The position numbers and the translations under genes were made by a program. DNA of 64,000 bases, from NCBI RefSeq assembly GCF_902635505.1, contig NC_045427.1:254719922-254783921 (forward strand), in the 5' to 3' direction. The stretch's first letter is position 1. The number at the start of each line of letters is the position of its first letter. This document shows, one piece after another, positions 24,552-34,898 of the stretch. The DNA comes from Sarcophilus harrisii. Lineage: Eukaryota; Chordata; Mammalia; Dasyuromorphia; Dasyuridae. The notes under the pieces are model-generated. The model worked only from the letters and a program-made list of their open reading frames with translations, was not told the origin of the DNA and did no database searches.

Positions 24552-24703
24552 TTTTTTTTAATTTTTTTTTTAGATTGATAAAAGAAGTTTATTATTGAGT
24601 CTAGAAGTAGGAGATAGGTGAAGGTAGAGACAAGGAGGGCACTGGACAGAGGGTCTAGTGGACAGAGGGTCCTGACATGGCTACCATGTTTCGAATCTCT
24701 GCC
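24552..24703 (-). mobile_element. Retrocopy of an unidentified polyadenylated RNA, 15 bp TSD
   Basis: About 150 bp inserted in the reverse L1, flanked by tatcagaacccttta at 24537-24551 and 24704-24718. Read on the minus strand it has about 130 nt of unique sequence with aataaa near its end, then a poly(A) interrupted by two T. It contains the direct repeat gaccctctgtcca. It resembles none of the L1, SINE or MIR types here. The source may be an LTR transcript or a cellular RNA 3' end. Confidence 0.8.
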
Positions 24704-26204
24704 TATCAGAACCCTTTAATATAAAAATGTTTTCCCAATTTATTTATTCTCTTCTAATTTTGTCTGCATTAGTTTTGTTTGTACAAAAACTTTTTAACTT
24801 AATATAATTTAAATTATCTATTTTGTGTTCAATAATGAGCTTCAGTTCTTTGTCACAAATTCCTTCCTTCTTCACAGACCTGAGAGATAAATTATCATTT
24901 GTTCTTCTAATTTGCTTACGATATCACTCTTTATGTCTAAATCATTTCGACCTTATCTTGGTATACAGCATTAGGGGTGGGTCAATGCCTAGTTTCTGCC
25001 ATACTAGTTTGCAATTTTCCCAGCAGTTTTTGTCTAATGATGAGTTCTTATCCCAAAAGCTGAGGTCTTTGGGTTTGTCAAACACTAGATTACTATAATT
25101 ATTGACTATTTTGCCCTGCGAAACTAATGTATTCCACTGGTCAAGTACTCTATTTCTTAGCCAGTACCAAATGGTTTTGATGACCACTCTTTATAATGTA
25201 GTTTTAGGTCTGCTACAGCTAGACCACCTTCATTTGCATTTTAAAAATTAATTCCCTTGAAATTCTTGACCTTTTGTTCTTGCAGATGAACTTTATTATT
25301 TTTTCTTGACCTATAAAATAATTTATTGGGAGTTTAATTGGTATGGTATTGAATAAGTAGATCAATTTAGGTAGTATTGTCATTTTTATGATATTCACTC
25401 AGCTTATCCATGAGCACTTAGTATTTTTCCAGTTGATTAGATCTGACTTTATTTGTGTGGAAAGTGTTTTGTAGATGTGTTCTTATAGTTTCTGACTTTG
25501 CCTTAGCAGGAAGACTCCCAAGTACTTTATATTATCTACAGCTATTTTAAACGGAATTTCTCTTTGTATCTCTTGCTGTTGGACTTTGTTAGTAATATAT
25601 ACAAATGCTGATGATTTGTGTGAATTTTCTATCATGAAACTTTGCTAAACTTGTGAATTGTTTCTAGTAATCTTTTAGTTTATCTCTAGGATTCTTTTAA
25701 GTGTATCATCATATCATCTGCAGAATGATAATTTGGTTTCCTAATTACCTACTCTAATTCCTTTAATCTCCTTTTCTTCTTTGCCAAATCTAATTTCTAA
25801 TACAATATTGAACAGTAATGGTGATAGTGAGCACACCCCTGATCTTACTGGGAATGGTTCTAGTTTATCCCCATTACATATGCTATTTACTGATGGTTTT
25901 AAATAGATGCTACTGATCATTTTAGGGAAAACTCCACTAATTCCTATACTCTCCAGTGTTTTTAATAGAAATGGGTGTTGGATTTTGTCAAATGCTTTTT
26001 CTGCATCTAATGAAATAATCATATGATGTTTGTTAGTTTGGTTATTGATATATAATCAATTATGCTAATAGTTTTCCTAATATTGAATCAGCCCTGAATT
26101 CCTGGTATAAATCATACTTGGTCATGGAGTATTATTCTGGGGATGACTTGCTGTAATCTCTTTGCTAATATTTTATTTAAAATTTTTGATGATGCTGATT
26201 TTTT

Positions 26205-26935
26205 AAAAACATAAGTATAAAATTGTATATTTACCCCCATTTCATTTTATCCTATTTGAGGCCCAATGTTCTAGTCTGTCAATAACTTTTAGACCCTTAA
26301 ATCTGTCATCCAATATATATACTATCTTTTCATTTAAGTCATTGGTGAAAATGTTAACATAGGACCAAGTACAGATTCCCAGATTGTATCACTGGAATCA
26401 ATCTTCCAAGTTAACATCAAAACGTCAATGACTATGCTTTGAATTGGGTTATTCCAAATCTCAACTGAATTAACATCTGATCCACAAGAATAGCACAACT
26501 TTGTCAAAAGCTTTACTAAGTTAGGTAAATTACACATATTCAGGGTCTAATAAATCTAATTATCCCATTCTAAAAAGGATATATACAATTAGTCTGGCAT
26601 GACCTGCTTTTGGTGAAGTCATGCTGTCAATTATCACTACTCCTTTTTCTAGATGCTTATAAACTATAACTTTTAATACTATTTCTGGAATGTCCCCAAT
26701 ATTTTAAACTCACAGACCTATAGTTTGTAGATGCCATTCTTCCTTTCTTTTTAGCTGAAAAGCAAGATGATATTTTCCCTTTTCCTATTCTCATCCTTTG
26801 AAGCTGGCTGACAATAACCTTACAATTCTTTTCTTTATTTTCTTAACAAATAACCATCATGTCTATCCAGCAAACTAGAGGCTTTATCCTTGTTCTTTTG
26901 GTATCTTAGTGGTACCACTTCAACATTTGAATTGT
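26205..26935 (-). mobile_element. CR1/L3-type LINE reverse transcriptase fossil, reverse
   Basis: On the minus strand one frame shows SKAFDKV, then LFLWIR, corresponding to the CR1 family motif SKAFDxVSHxILVDKL. Neighbouring stretches (reverse of gtctggcatgacctgc, gaagtcatgctgtcaatta, and atgttaacataggaccaag) follow the CR1/L3 consensus order. Strongly diverged, so probably ancient. Confidence 0.7.
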
Positions 26936-28156
26936 CTGTCACATGTATGTTAGCAGCAACCTCTTTGCCCTTCTCTCCACACAGGTTAGACTAGCTTTTC
27001 CTGAAAAAGGTACTGAGACATCTTCAAGATTTACTTGGTTCAGAAAATTAAGGGCTCATATATTACTTCCTAATTGCCTGAGTACAAAGAAGCCACAGGG
27101 CTCTAGTGGGGCTTTGAGATTCTTCACTAGTGGATTCATTCACAGGGCTTCTCAAGTATACCCTTGTTAAATGTACTTTTCCTGCTATGGCTAAGGAAAT
27201 TCCCTTTTGTTAATTGTTGAATGGCTCAGTTCCTAAATCAAATCTAAATTACCAGAGGACTGATCTGAGTTAAATCTGACCCAAGACAACACAGAACATC
27301 TCCCTCACTATGCCTCCATACTTAAACCTTAATAATATCTCTAATCATACTTGCTTGTAAGCCTTTGGAAGCACACTGGGGCCCATTTAAAGCCACTATG
27401 CATCTTCTCATTGCCTTCATTTTTAAGTCAGTAATATGCTGTCTGTGAAGATCAGTTAAGGAAAACAAACAAAATGTAGTGAAATATTAATTAAAATATT
27501 GCAGTTTAGATTTTACTAATTAAAATGTTGCAATTCAGATGTCACACACTACTTCCAATTTCATTCATCTAGTGTAGAATGGCAAACTTCAACCTAAGAG
27601 TCACACAAATTTGCCTCACAGGCTTTATTTTGTTGATCCTAATTGAGTCTAAGTAGGGGTGATGTCATATTCATGTATGACATAGTCCCTGTTCTTGTTT
27701 ATCATCTAGCAGAGGATAGATATTTGAACAATTGTAAAATCACATAATCTGGTAATAGTGGATTAAAGAGAGGCAAAATTAAAGGCTGGGAAAGCAATTA
27801 GGTTATTGCTTTATTCAAGTAATGAGAACTTGAGTTAGTGTGGTTCATAGTGGCAATGGACTGCATAACTGGAAAGGTAGAGAGAGGCAAGAGTTTAAGT
27901 CTTTTAGGTGGAAACAACATATGTACAGATAATTATATAACAGAATAGACTGGCTCAAAGCCCAGTTTTGTTGCTGGCCACATATACATAATAAAGGTAA
28001 TCTGGAATGGAAAACTGAGGTGAAAGTTGATGACTCCAAATGTAGCATCCCATTTAGACAAGATATCCAGCTAAGGAAAATCACAGGGCATCAGACACAA
28101 ACAGCCCTTTTGGATTTCTTGGAAAGCAATCCCTAAAACTATATGTAAGGGATTCA
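26936..28156. other. Unassigned intergenic sequence
   Basis: No recognised repeat or gene. The 75- and 79-codon frames at 26943-27170 (plus) and 27845-28084 (minus) resemble no protein family and lack supporting signals. Confidence 0.5.
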
Positions 28157-28404
28157 AGTTGGAGACTGGAGGCAGCAAGGTGGCACAGTGACTAGGGCAC
28201 CTGAAATCAGGAAGCCCCGAGTTCAAATCTAGCCTCAGACCTTACTAGCTGTGTGACTTTGGGTGAGTCACATAACCCAATTTGCTTCTATTTCTTCATC
28301 TGTAAAATGAGCTGGAAAAGGAAATAGCAAATCACTCTATTACCTTTGCCAAGAAAACCCCAAATGGGGTCACAAAGAGTTGGACACAAATGAATAAATG
28401 AGAG
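28157..28404 (+). mobile_element. Marsupial Mar1-type CORE-SINE, full length
   Basis: Complete order: head aggcagcaaggtggcacag, box B gagttcaaatctagcc, tgtgtgactttgggtgagtc, tcttcatctgtaaaatgagc, ggaaatagcaaatcactc, then ccaaatggggtcacaaag and agttggacacaaatga. It has an imperfect flanking repeat, gtaagggattcaag at 28145 against gtaaggaatttaga at 28405. Confidence 0.9.
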
Positions 28405-28505
28405 GTAAGGAATTTAGATCCTTCACACAGGATGAAGCAGATTCAACAAATGAATTTTTGAGTGGGAAGGACTCAGAGAATCTTAACATAGGATCATAGG
28501 TCTCA

Positions 28506-28694
28506 CAGGGGTCCTCAAACTACGGCCGTGGGCCAGATGCAGCAGCTGAGGATGTTTATCCCCCTCACCCAGGGATATGAAGTTTCTTTATTTAAAGGCC
28601 CACAAATCAAAGTTTTTGTTTACTATAGTCCGGCCCTCCAACAGTCTGAGGGACAGTGAACTGGGCCCCTTTTTAAAAAGTTTGGGGACCCCTG
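28506..28694. mobile_element. hAT (Charlie-like) non-autonomous DNA transposon
   Basis: A 189 bp element with terminal inverted repeats caggggtcctcaaact at the left and agtttggggacccctg at the right (15 of 16 match when reversed). The interior contains tacggccgtgggccagatgc. The structure and size fit a hAT-Charlie MITE. I do not see a clean 8 bp target-site duplication. It has no coding sequence. Confidence 0.85.
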
Positions 28695-28719
28695 GAGAGC
28701 AAGAAGAGATTTCTTGAGA

Positions 28720-28890
28720 CCTGCTCCAGCATCTTCATTTTATAGATGATGAATTTAAGACTTTGGTAGATTAAATGCTTTGCCCAAGGACTCACAAAAA
28801 CTAAGTGGCAGCAGTGGACTTCAAACTCAGGCTCATGCTTATTAAACATTCTTTCCATTGCTTCATCTGGTTTTCTGCTAATGGAGCAGG
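28720..28890 (-). mobile_element. MIR-type SINE, reverse
   Basis: cattttatagatgatgaattta, aaatgctttgcccaagga, gtggcagcagtggacttcaaactcagg and ttctttccattgcttcatctgg follow the reversed MIR order. Confidence 0.7.
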
Positions 28891-29132
28891 TCACAGTGTA
28901 ATGGGATAAGAGATGGAAGAACCAATTTGGAATGCGCATTCAGAGGAATATAGCTGATAAAAATAAGGATGGGTGTGTCAGTGACAGCATAAGCATGCAC
29001 CTTGTGTCTGTGGCAAGAGATCAGATGATCTAGAATGGGTATTTTGTAAACTAGAAAGGAACTGTGAATAGTATGTCTCGCTTAACTACTACATCAGCAC
29101 AACAGAAATAGTAAGTAAAAAGTTGGCACTTT

Positions 29133-29275
29133 CATGTTTAACCTATATTGGATTATCTGCTATTTAAAGCAGGGGAAAGGTAGGGAGAAAAATATGAAAT
29201 ACAAGTTTTTTTGCAAGGGTGAATGCTGAAAATTATCTTTGCATGTATTTTGAAAAATAAAAAGCTATTTTTTTC
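29133..29275 (+). mobile_element. Short L1 3' tail with near-perfect 13 bp TSD
   Basis: Only the last ~140 bp of an L1 (catgtttaacctatattgg through ttttgcaagggtgaatgctg to gaaaaataaaaagctat). The flanks aagttggcacttt (29120-29132) and aagttggtgcttt (29276-29288) differ at two positions. Confidence 0.8.
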
Positions 29276-29289
29276 AAGTTGGTGCTTTG

Positions 29290-29700
29290 AGTTATATAAC
29301 AATTCATCATTAAATTCTCTCAAGATGGTGGTTCTGGAATTTCCAGGAGAGCTTTGCTTATAGTAGACTAAACCCAAATCTTGTGATATAACACATGGGA
29401 AAATAGGGAAGTTAGGAGTTATAAAGTATGATATTCCACAGAGAATTCAATGCCTAGAACATAGAAAAGGCTAATGTTTTGGGAATCAGGAAGTTATTGT
29501 AGATGTCTTATATTTTAAAATTTTCTGTAATTTGGAGAAATCATCAATATAAAAACTTTCTCATTTAAAAAAAAAGTATCCTTGAGTTTGACTATAGTTT
29601 TACAGAAAACAATTCCACTAGCCCTACCAAACTTTGAGTCATGTGATTGATAGTTTATCAACTTAGTAGATGACAATTAAAAAAAAAAAAAAACTCCAGT
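29290..29700. other. Unassigned sequence beyond the likely ZNF770 3' end
   Basis: AT-rich, with a poly(A) run at about 29679-29693. Read on the minus strand this run is a T-rich element just past a poly(A) signal. No repeat recognised. Confidence 0.4.
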
Positions 29701-29723
29701 ACTCTTTAAAGAGTTTTATGAAG

Positions 29724-29729
29724 TTTATT
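29724..29729 (-). promoter_or_regulatory. ZNF770: Candidate ZNF770 poly(A) signal
   Basis: The reverse complement is aataaa, with a T-rich run downstream on the same strand. Chosen for its position about 3.1 kb past the stop codon; not proven. Confidence 0.4.
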
Positions 29730-30679
29730 CTTCTCAGAAACAAACAAAAAAAAAATTGATTTCAGCATGCAGCAGTCCATCAGTTACTTTGACATCTAAT
29801 GCTTAATCTTATTAAAATAAGATTTATGTAGCATATATTCACATTTCTAAAATCTTCACGTAGTGTACAATACAAATAAGATGATTTGTTACAAGTACTT
29901 CAAAGTTCTACTTTGACAACTTTTTAGATTTTTGCAACTTAAAAAATAGGCAGAAAATTTACTTAAATAATAACATTTACAGGTAAGCAAGAGCTTTACT
30001 CCTTTTAAAAAATTACATAAGCCTGTTTTGATTTTATCTTTGTAGTCTGGGAGTGGGACAAATTTCATTCAAACCAAATTCAACCAAATCTATACCAATG
30101 CAAGTAAAAACCATGATTCTTCTTTAAAAGGCCTAGAGAAATTCAATATCTTCAAATCCATTCAGACAAAATTAAAGTTATATTTTGTAGAGGAGTGTGT
30201 GTAACCTTTAAAGGTATGTGTAAAACAAATTTTTAACAAATGAAAATGTTTTAACCTGCATCAGCAAAATTCAATATTTAAAGGAAACATTTTTTTAAAA
30301 AAACATAATGAGCCCTGTTATTTGGGTATTTTTACTAGAGAAATTGTGAAAAGTCAAATTTCTGTGTGTGTGCATGTATATATTTTTTTCTTTATAAATA
30401 TTAAGCCCCCCAAAATAGGGATGCTCTCAAAACAGATTCTCAAACTTTTTATACTATATCCAAATTCTCTTTCAGAAATGAGCCTCAAGTAAAATTTAAA
30501 AAAAAAAAAAAAAAAAAAAAGGAAGGATATGAACTTCTTACAGTGTTTGTTTCCTATAGGTACTCACCTGTTTTATATTCCATATGCTGGTTCTTTTCCT
30601 TCAAGAACACCATTGAGTTTAACTAAATCCACCAAAGTAAAAAGCAACTTCTCTATAACTCCTTAGTCCAAAGAAATTG

Positions 30680-30815
30680 CCTGAGGTACATAGAAGTTAA
30701 ATAATTTGCAGGGGACACAAAGCTAGTAAATGGTTGACCTAGAATTTGAATCCAGGTCTTCCTAATTCCAAACCCAGCTCCCTATTTCCTAGTCCTTGCT
30801 ACCTCTATGCTTTAC
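30680..30815 (-). mobile_element. MIR-type SINE, reverse
   Basis: gaagttaaataatttgcagggg, acacaaagctagtaaatgg, gaatttgaatccaggtcttcc and ctccctatttcctag match the reversed core and head. It lies in the presumed ZNF770 3' UTR. Confidence 0.75.
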
Positions 30816-30999
30816 CAGAATTCCTTATTTCAAGTAAGATCAAATCCTTAAATCTAAAAAAAAGTTGCATTCACACTTCCTTTACAGTTAATAAAAGTTT
30901 TCCAAATCGTGAATTGTTTTGTAAAGTGATTACTACATTCTCCATGATAAGCATCTAACAAACAGGAATAATCTCCAAATACATAGGATAATAGATTTA

Positions 31000-31110
31000 G
31001 ACTTATGCAAGACCTTAGATCATCTAATCTAACCCTGGCTCACTTTGCAGATGACAATCAGATAGTAAATAACTTACCCACAGTCACCCCTAAGACTGCC
31101 TTCCCTTGAC
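31000..31110 (-). mobile_element. Degenerate MIR-type SINE, reverse
   Basis: gatcatctaatctaaccctgg, ttgcagatgacaatcag and taacttacccacagtcac follow the reversed order of a MIR-type core, weakly. Confidence 0.5.
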
Positions 31111-31573
31111 TCCAAATCAAATCTGCTTTCAAATATATCACAATGCTGCATAATTGTCTGAAAAAGGATTAAAACCAAAGTATTTATCTAACATAAGAAT
31201 TCTATAAGAGGTTTTAGATGGATAAAATAACACACACTAAATGCGATTGTTGATATCTGAAGCAGCACCACTACATGAAAAGCAGAGTTGGGAGTTTTAT
31301 GAAAAGGAACTCGGGTATAAGGGAGATGGGGATCAGTGACAGGCCATTGATCTGCAACTAAATAATGTTGGTAGACCTATCTAGTAGTTACCATAAATAA
31401 AGTAAGTTGAAGAGTTTTATTCAGTTTCTAAGATGAAAATCTAATCACCACTATAAAAAAGATTAAGGAAGCTATAGAATATTCATGACCTGACAACTGA
31501 ACATGGCAGGGGTAAAGCCTAGCTTTTGTACCACTTTTCAAATGTATTTTAAAAACATAACCTTTGCCGAGAT

Positions 31574-31766
31574 CAGGGATTCTTAATTGGGGGTCTGAGA
31601 ACTTGCTTTCTTAATATTTTGGCAACTGTATTTCAATATAATTGATGTCCTTTATAATTCTATGGATTTTGTTTTATGCATTTAAAAATGTTATTCTAAG
31701 AAAAGGGATTTATAGGTTTCATGAAACTGCCAATGGGGTCCATGACTCAAGAAATTAAGAACCCCA
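31574..31766. mobile_element. hAT-like MITE (MER5-like)
   Basis: A 193 bp element with inverted ends cagggattcttaattggggg at the left and gaaattaagaacccca at the right. Its interior (caactgtatttcaatataatt, ttttatgcatttaaaaatg, ccaatggggtccatgac) matches a non-autonomous hAT family I know from marsupials. No clear target-site duplication. It lies in the presumed ZNF770 3' UTR. Confidence 0.75.
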
Positions 31767-32029
31767 GACCTTCAACCAAAGCAGGTAAAGGAAAAGATCT
31801 GCTTCTATCTCCTGAAAAGAAATGCAATATTACTATAGTTAATTCAATTCAATAAACATTTCATATTCTCTCTTTATGAAAAAGCATAAGGTTCAAAGAG
31901 GTTAAATTAGCAACCAGAATATTGCTATAAGAATTTTTCATTCATTTTTATTTCCACTAATTCTTATTAAAAAAAAAAAAATGCTACTAGGGAATTCTGC
32001 CATGAATATTAAGTAGTAAATGGACAATA

Positions 32030-32250
32030 GTCAAAAGACCTGATATTCAGCCCAGGCCCACTCTATCACTAAACACATACCTGTGTAACCATGGGCAAAA
32101 TCACTTGACTTCTCAGTATCAATTTCCTTATCTAAAAATGGGAGGTAATGCCTGCAAAACCTACCTCAATAAAGTGTTGTGAGAATCAAATGCATGCTCT
32201 ATCTAAAGCACTTTGTAACCATAAAGGACTATATAAATGTCAGTTATACT
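32030..32250 (+). mobile_element. MIR/THER1-type SINE
   Basis: ctctatcactaaacacatacc, tgtgtaaccatgggcaaaatcac, caatttccttatctaaaaatgg, gttgtgagaatcaaatgcatg, and aaagcactttgtaacc followed by tatataaatgtcagttat. It is antisense to ZNF770 in its presumed 3' UTR. Confidence 0.8.
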
Positions 32251-32584
32251 TTCAGGTCATATGGAATACAAAGGGACCACAGTGAAGACTGTTTATTACT
32301 TTCTGGGTGGGAACAATCTTCAGTCTCTTGGATTTTGTGTACATGTAAAGAGATGGCACAATGTAAGGAATAATCCCACTAAATGAATATCATATTATGA
32401 TTTTCAATAATACTTTTAATATAGCCACCACATATATTTGCAACATTAAAATAAAACACTGGACACTCAAGTATCATTTTTTAAATGGGTGGATACACAT
32501 AAACAATATATTTACTATTTTCTCATCCTATGACCTTACCATGCAAGACAAGCAATTGCATATTAATTCACTCAATTTCAGTTC

Positions 32585-32705
32585 CATTCAATTCAACAAA
32601 CACTTGAGGCCTAGTATATGCAAGGCACTATGCTAGGTGCTGAAAGGCATGCATACAAAGATCAATTAAGACACAGTACCAGCCTTTCAGCTAATGTAGA
32701 CCCAC
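32585..32705 (-). mobile_element. L2 LINE 3' end fragment, reverse
   Basis: aacaaacacttgaggcctag, caaggcactatgctaggtgctg, catacaaagatcaattaagac and a form of ccagccctcaagctaatg are the reverse of the L2 terminus. Confidence 0.65.
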
Positions 32706-32840
32706 TGATAATCACACATTCCAAATGCAACAGACTTTAAAAACTAAATCTCCAGGGATATTGCCAGCGGTCTGCCTAGCACCAATTGTGTTGGCGATTC
32801 TGTCAGTTACATAACCAAATTTTAAGACAGCCATATTTTC

Positions 32841-34898
32841 CTAGGATCGTTCTTTGAAATGAGTAAGCTGGTGTCTCTTCCAGTGGGGTGCCTGTCTAAA
32901 AGTTTTGCCACACACTGAACATTCAAATGGCTTCTGTCCTGCATGAATTAAATAGTGTCTTTCGAGTTTGGATGGAGACCTGAAACTTTTAAAACAAACA
33001 CTACACTGGTAAAGCAGGCCTTCATTCTTCTCAGCACTTCCTGAATAGCCGTGGTAACGGCTATAACGCCTCTGCTCTGTCTCCAACAGTTTCTTAGACA
33101 GATAGGGCTGCATATTTCTACCATGAGTGACAAGAATGAAATCCCCTGATTCTGTACTAACTTTGAATTCTGATACTTCACTTGAGTCAGTCACCTTATA
33201 TTCTTGAGCATCAGAAGCCTCAGAATAACCCACCAACTGAGAATTATCTCCTTGATGAGTGAAAAGTTTGTTTAAATTTTCAAATTCTACCTGGTAAATA
33301 GGCCTTTTAAAAGGGATTTTTTCAATGTGAGTGAGCTTATGCCTTTTTAAGTGAGCTGACTGTCTAAATGACTTCCCACAAACATTACAGCCAAAAGGTC
33401 TCTGTCCAGTGTGAATTAGATAGTGTCTCTGAAGTTTGGATATTGAAGGAAAAACCTTTTCACATTTGTCACATGGACACATTTTATGTCTTGTAAGCAC
33501 ATCATCAGTGGAAGTTGAAAGCGCACGTTGAAGTGCATCAGGGTCATCAAAGAATTCCTCACCAGATGGACTATAAATTGTTATATCATTATTCACTGAA
33601 TCATCTGCATTTAAAATACCTTCACTATTAATAGTACCTTTCAAATTAACCTCAGCACTAGGGCTCTGCAATTGCTTTTGCCAGGAAAATGGCAAATGTC
33701 TTTTCTTTTTAGTACTATTAACTTTTTTGTAAGATCCAAATTTGCCATGAGGACTCTTAAAGGTTTTAGGTGAGGCATTCTGATCAGAGCTTTGCTCACC
33801 AAGATGATCACGATTTTTCAAGAACCTAGTTTTAAACTTCTTTTTGTCAGATCGAAAGGCATCTAACTGCTTATCCCCAGGACGCCTAAGCTTAGTCAAA
33901 ACTTTACCTTTAACATTAGTTTTGTAGTTGTGGTTTCTTTTGATGCTGTTTGTATTTTTTGCATCTCCTGAATGCAAACATTTGTGAACATTGAGAACCT
34001 GTTCTGATTCAAAACACTGCTCACATTCTGGACATTGAAAAGGGACAATATAAATAGAGTCAACATCAATTGGAGAATTCTCCTCGGATTCCTGTGTGTC
34101 ACCATTTTCAAAAGCATCCTGCTTTAAGTTTAATTTAATTGGAACTGAGCGTGACTCTGTATTCTTTTTCTTGAATGAAATAGTTTGAAAATTCTTTTTT
34201 CTGGTATGAATTTGTTTATGCTTTAGAAGTTTACTCTGAATCTTAAATCCCTTTTGACAAAAACAACACTGAAAAGGTCTCTCTTCAGTATGTGTTAGCT
34301 GATGGATTTTCAAATGAGTTGACTGTCTAAATGATTTGCTGCAAAGAGAACATTTAAAAGGTTTCTGACCAGTATGAATAAGTAAATGTCTTTCCAACTT
34401 TGAGCGGGATGGAAACATCTTGCTGCAGGTATCACATGCATGGATTTTCTTTCTTCTCCTTGCAGTGCCATACACATGATCTGACTTGGAGGATGGGTGT
34501 AATACCCACCTCTCTTCTGTTGAAAAAGAACGATATGCTCCATAAGTTGGCTTCTCTTGCTTGGATTCTGCCAATCTTTTGACTTGCTTTACATCATTCT
34601 GATAGGTTTCATTGTGGAGTTGCTGATGTTTCAAGAAGGTTATTAGATTTTTAAAGTGTCGTTGACAAATACTGCATTTAAATGGAAGCTTGTGAGTTAG
34701 CTGATGTCTTTCCAGATGAACTAGTTGTCTAAAAGTTTTATGACACACATGGCATTCAAATGGCTTTTGACCAGTGTGAATAAGATAATGTCTGGCTAAT
34801 TTTGATGGTGTTTCAAAGTGCTTGAAGCATATATTACAAATATATGGCCTCTTCCTAGGTAACTTGTTAGACACCACACACTGCTGAGCTTTTACCAT
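32841..34898 (-). CDS. ZNF770: ZNF770, C2H2 zinc finger protein, complete ORF
   Basis: An uninterrupted 685-codon frame in a single exon. The protein matches human ZNF770 (about 691 aa, from memory) throughout, for example CNICFKHFETPSKLARHYLI near residue 21 and HYLIHAGQKPFECSVCGKTF near residue 648. It has 11 C2H2 fingers with Cys pairs at 21/24, 49/52, 75/78, 155/158, 183/186, 211/214, 289/292, 476/479, 504/507, 632/635 and 660/663, each followed by a His pair. A twelfth, degenerate finger without cysteines lies at about 529-550. There is no KRAB, SCAN or BTB domain. Basic, Lys-rich spacers (about 320-405) are probable nuclear-localisation regions. The family implies sequence-specific DNA binding in the nucleus; the biological role is poorly known. 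The ATG chosen has a stop four codons upstream in frame, and corresponds to an internal Met (about Met9) of the human protein. The C-terminus ends at HFKERS, earlier than I recall for human. Confidence 0.97.
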   Translation of the reverse strand: MVKAQQCVVSNKLPRKRPYICNICFKHFETPSKLARHYLIHTGQKPFECHVCHKTFRQLVHLERHQLTHKLPFKCSICQRHFKNLITFLKHQQLHNETYQNDVKQVKRLAESKQEKPTYGAYRSFSTEERWVLHPSSKSDHVYGTARRRKKIHACDTCSKMFPSRSKLERHLLIHTGQKPFKCSLCSKSFRQSTHLKIHQLTHTEERPFQCCFCQKGFKIQSKLLKHKQIHTRKKNFQTISFKKKNTESRSVPIKLNLKQDAFENGDTQESEENSPIDVDSIYIVPFQCPECEQCFESEQVLNVHKCLHSGDAKNTNSIKRNHNYKTNVKGKVLTKLRRPGDKQLDAFRSDKKKFKTRFLKNRDHLGEQSSDQNASPKTFKSPHGKFGSYKKVNSTKKKRHLPFSWQKQLQSPSAEVNLKGTINSEGILNADDSVNNDITIYSPSGEEFFDDPDALQRALSTSTDDVLTRHKMCPCDKCEKVFPSISKLQRHYLIHTGQRPFGCNVCGKSFRQSAHLKRHKLTHIEKIPFKRPIYQVEFENLNKLFTHQGDNSQLVGYSEASDAQEYKVTDSSEVSEFKVSTESGDFILVTHGRNMQPYLSKKLLETEQRRYSRYHGYSGSAEKNEGLLYQCSVCFKSFRSPSKLERHYLIHAGQKPFECSVCGKTFRQAPHWKRHQLTHFKERS

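Larger units (their letters stand above)
23024..26188 (-). mobile_element. 5'-truncated L1, reverse, 14 bp TSD, carrying two nested insertions
   Basis: Flanked by atgatgctgatttt at 23010-23023 and 26189-26202. From low to high coordinates it shows the reverse of the L1 3' UTR, the ORF2 C-terminal region, and the reverse transcriptase. Recognisable ORF2 peptide at 25741-26022 includes [20 protein letters not shown] and, further on, [13 protein letters not shown]. It is 5'-truncated within the reverse transcriptase. Two later insertions (23825-24230 and 24552-24703) split it, so its own length is about 2.6 kb. Frames are degenerate. Confidence 0.93.
29700..32840 (-). other. ZNF770: Probable ZNF770 3' UTR
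   Basis: The ~3.1 kb below the ZNF770 stop codon ends at a minus-strand aataaa (reverse of tttatt, 29724-29729) that is followed by a T15 tract 30-45 bases further on. I recall a 3' UTR of about 3 kb for human ZNF770, which fits. The distal kilobase (29.75-30.65 kb) is AT-rich and free of recognised repeats. SINEs, a hAT MITE and an L2 piece sit in the rest. The end could equally be at a nearer signal such as the reversed tttatt near 31407. Confidence 0.45.

Noticed and set aside
25741-26022. Reverse transcriptase-like peptide as a possible host gene
   Set aside because: It is part of the degenerate L1 ORF2, bounded by target-site duplications.
32948-34582. Shorter frames inside ZNF770 (60-77 codons) on both strands
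   Set aside because: Shadows of the 685-codon ZNF770 frame.
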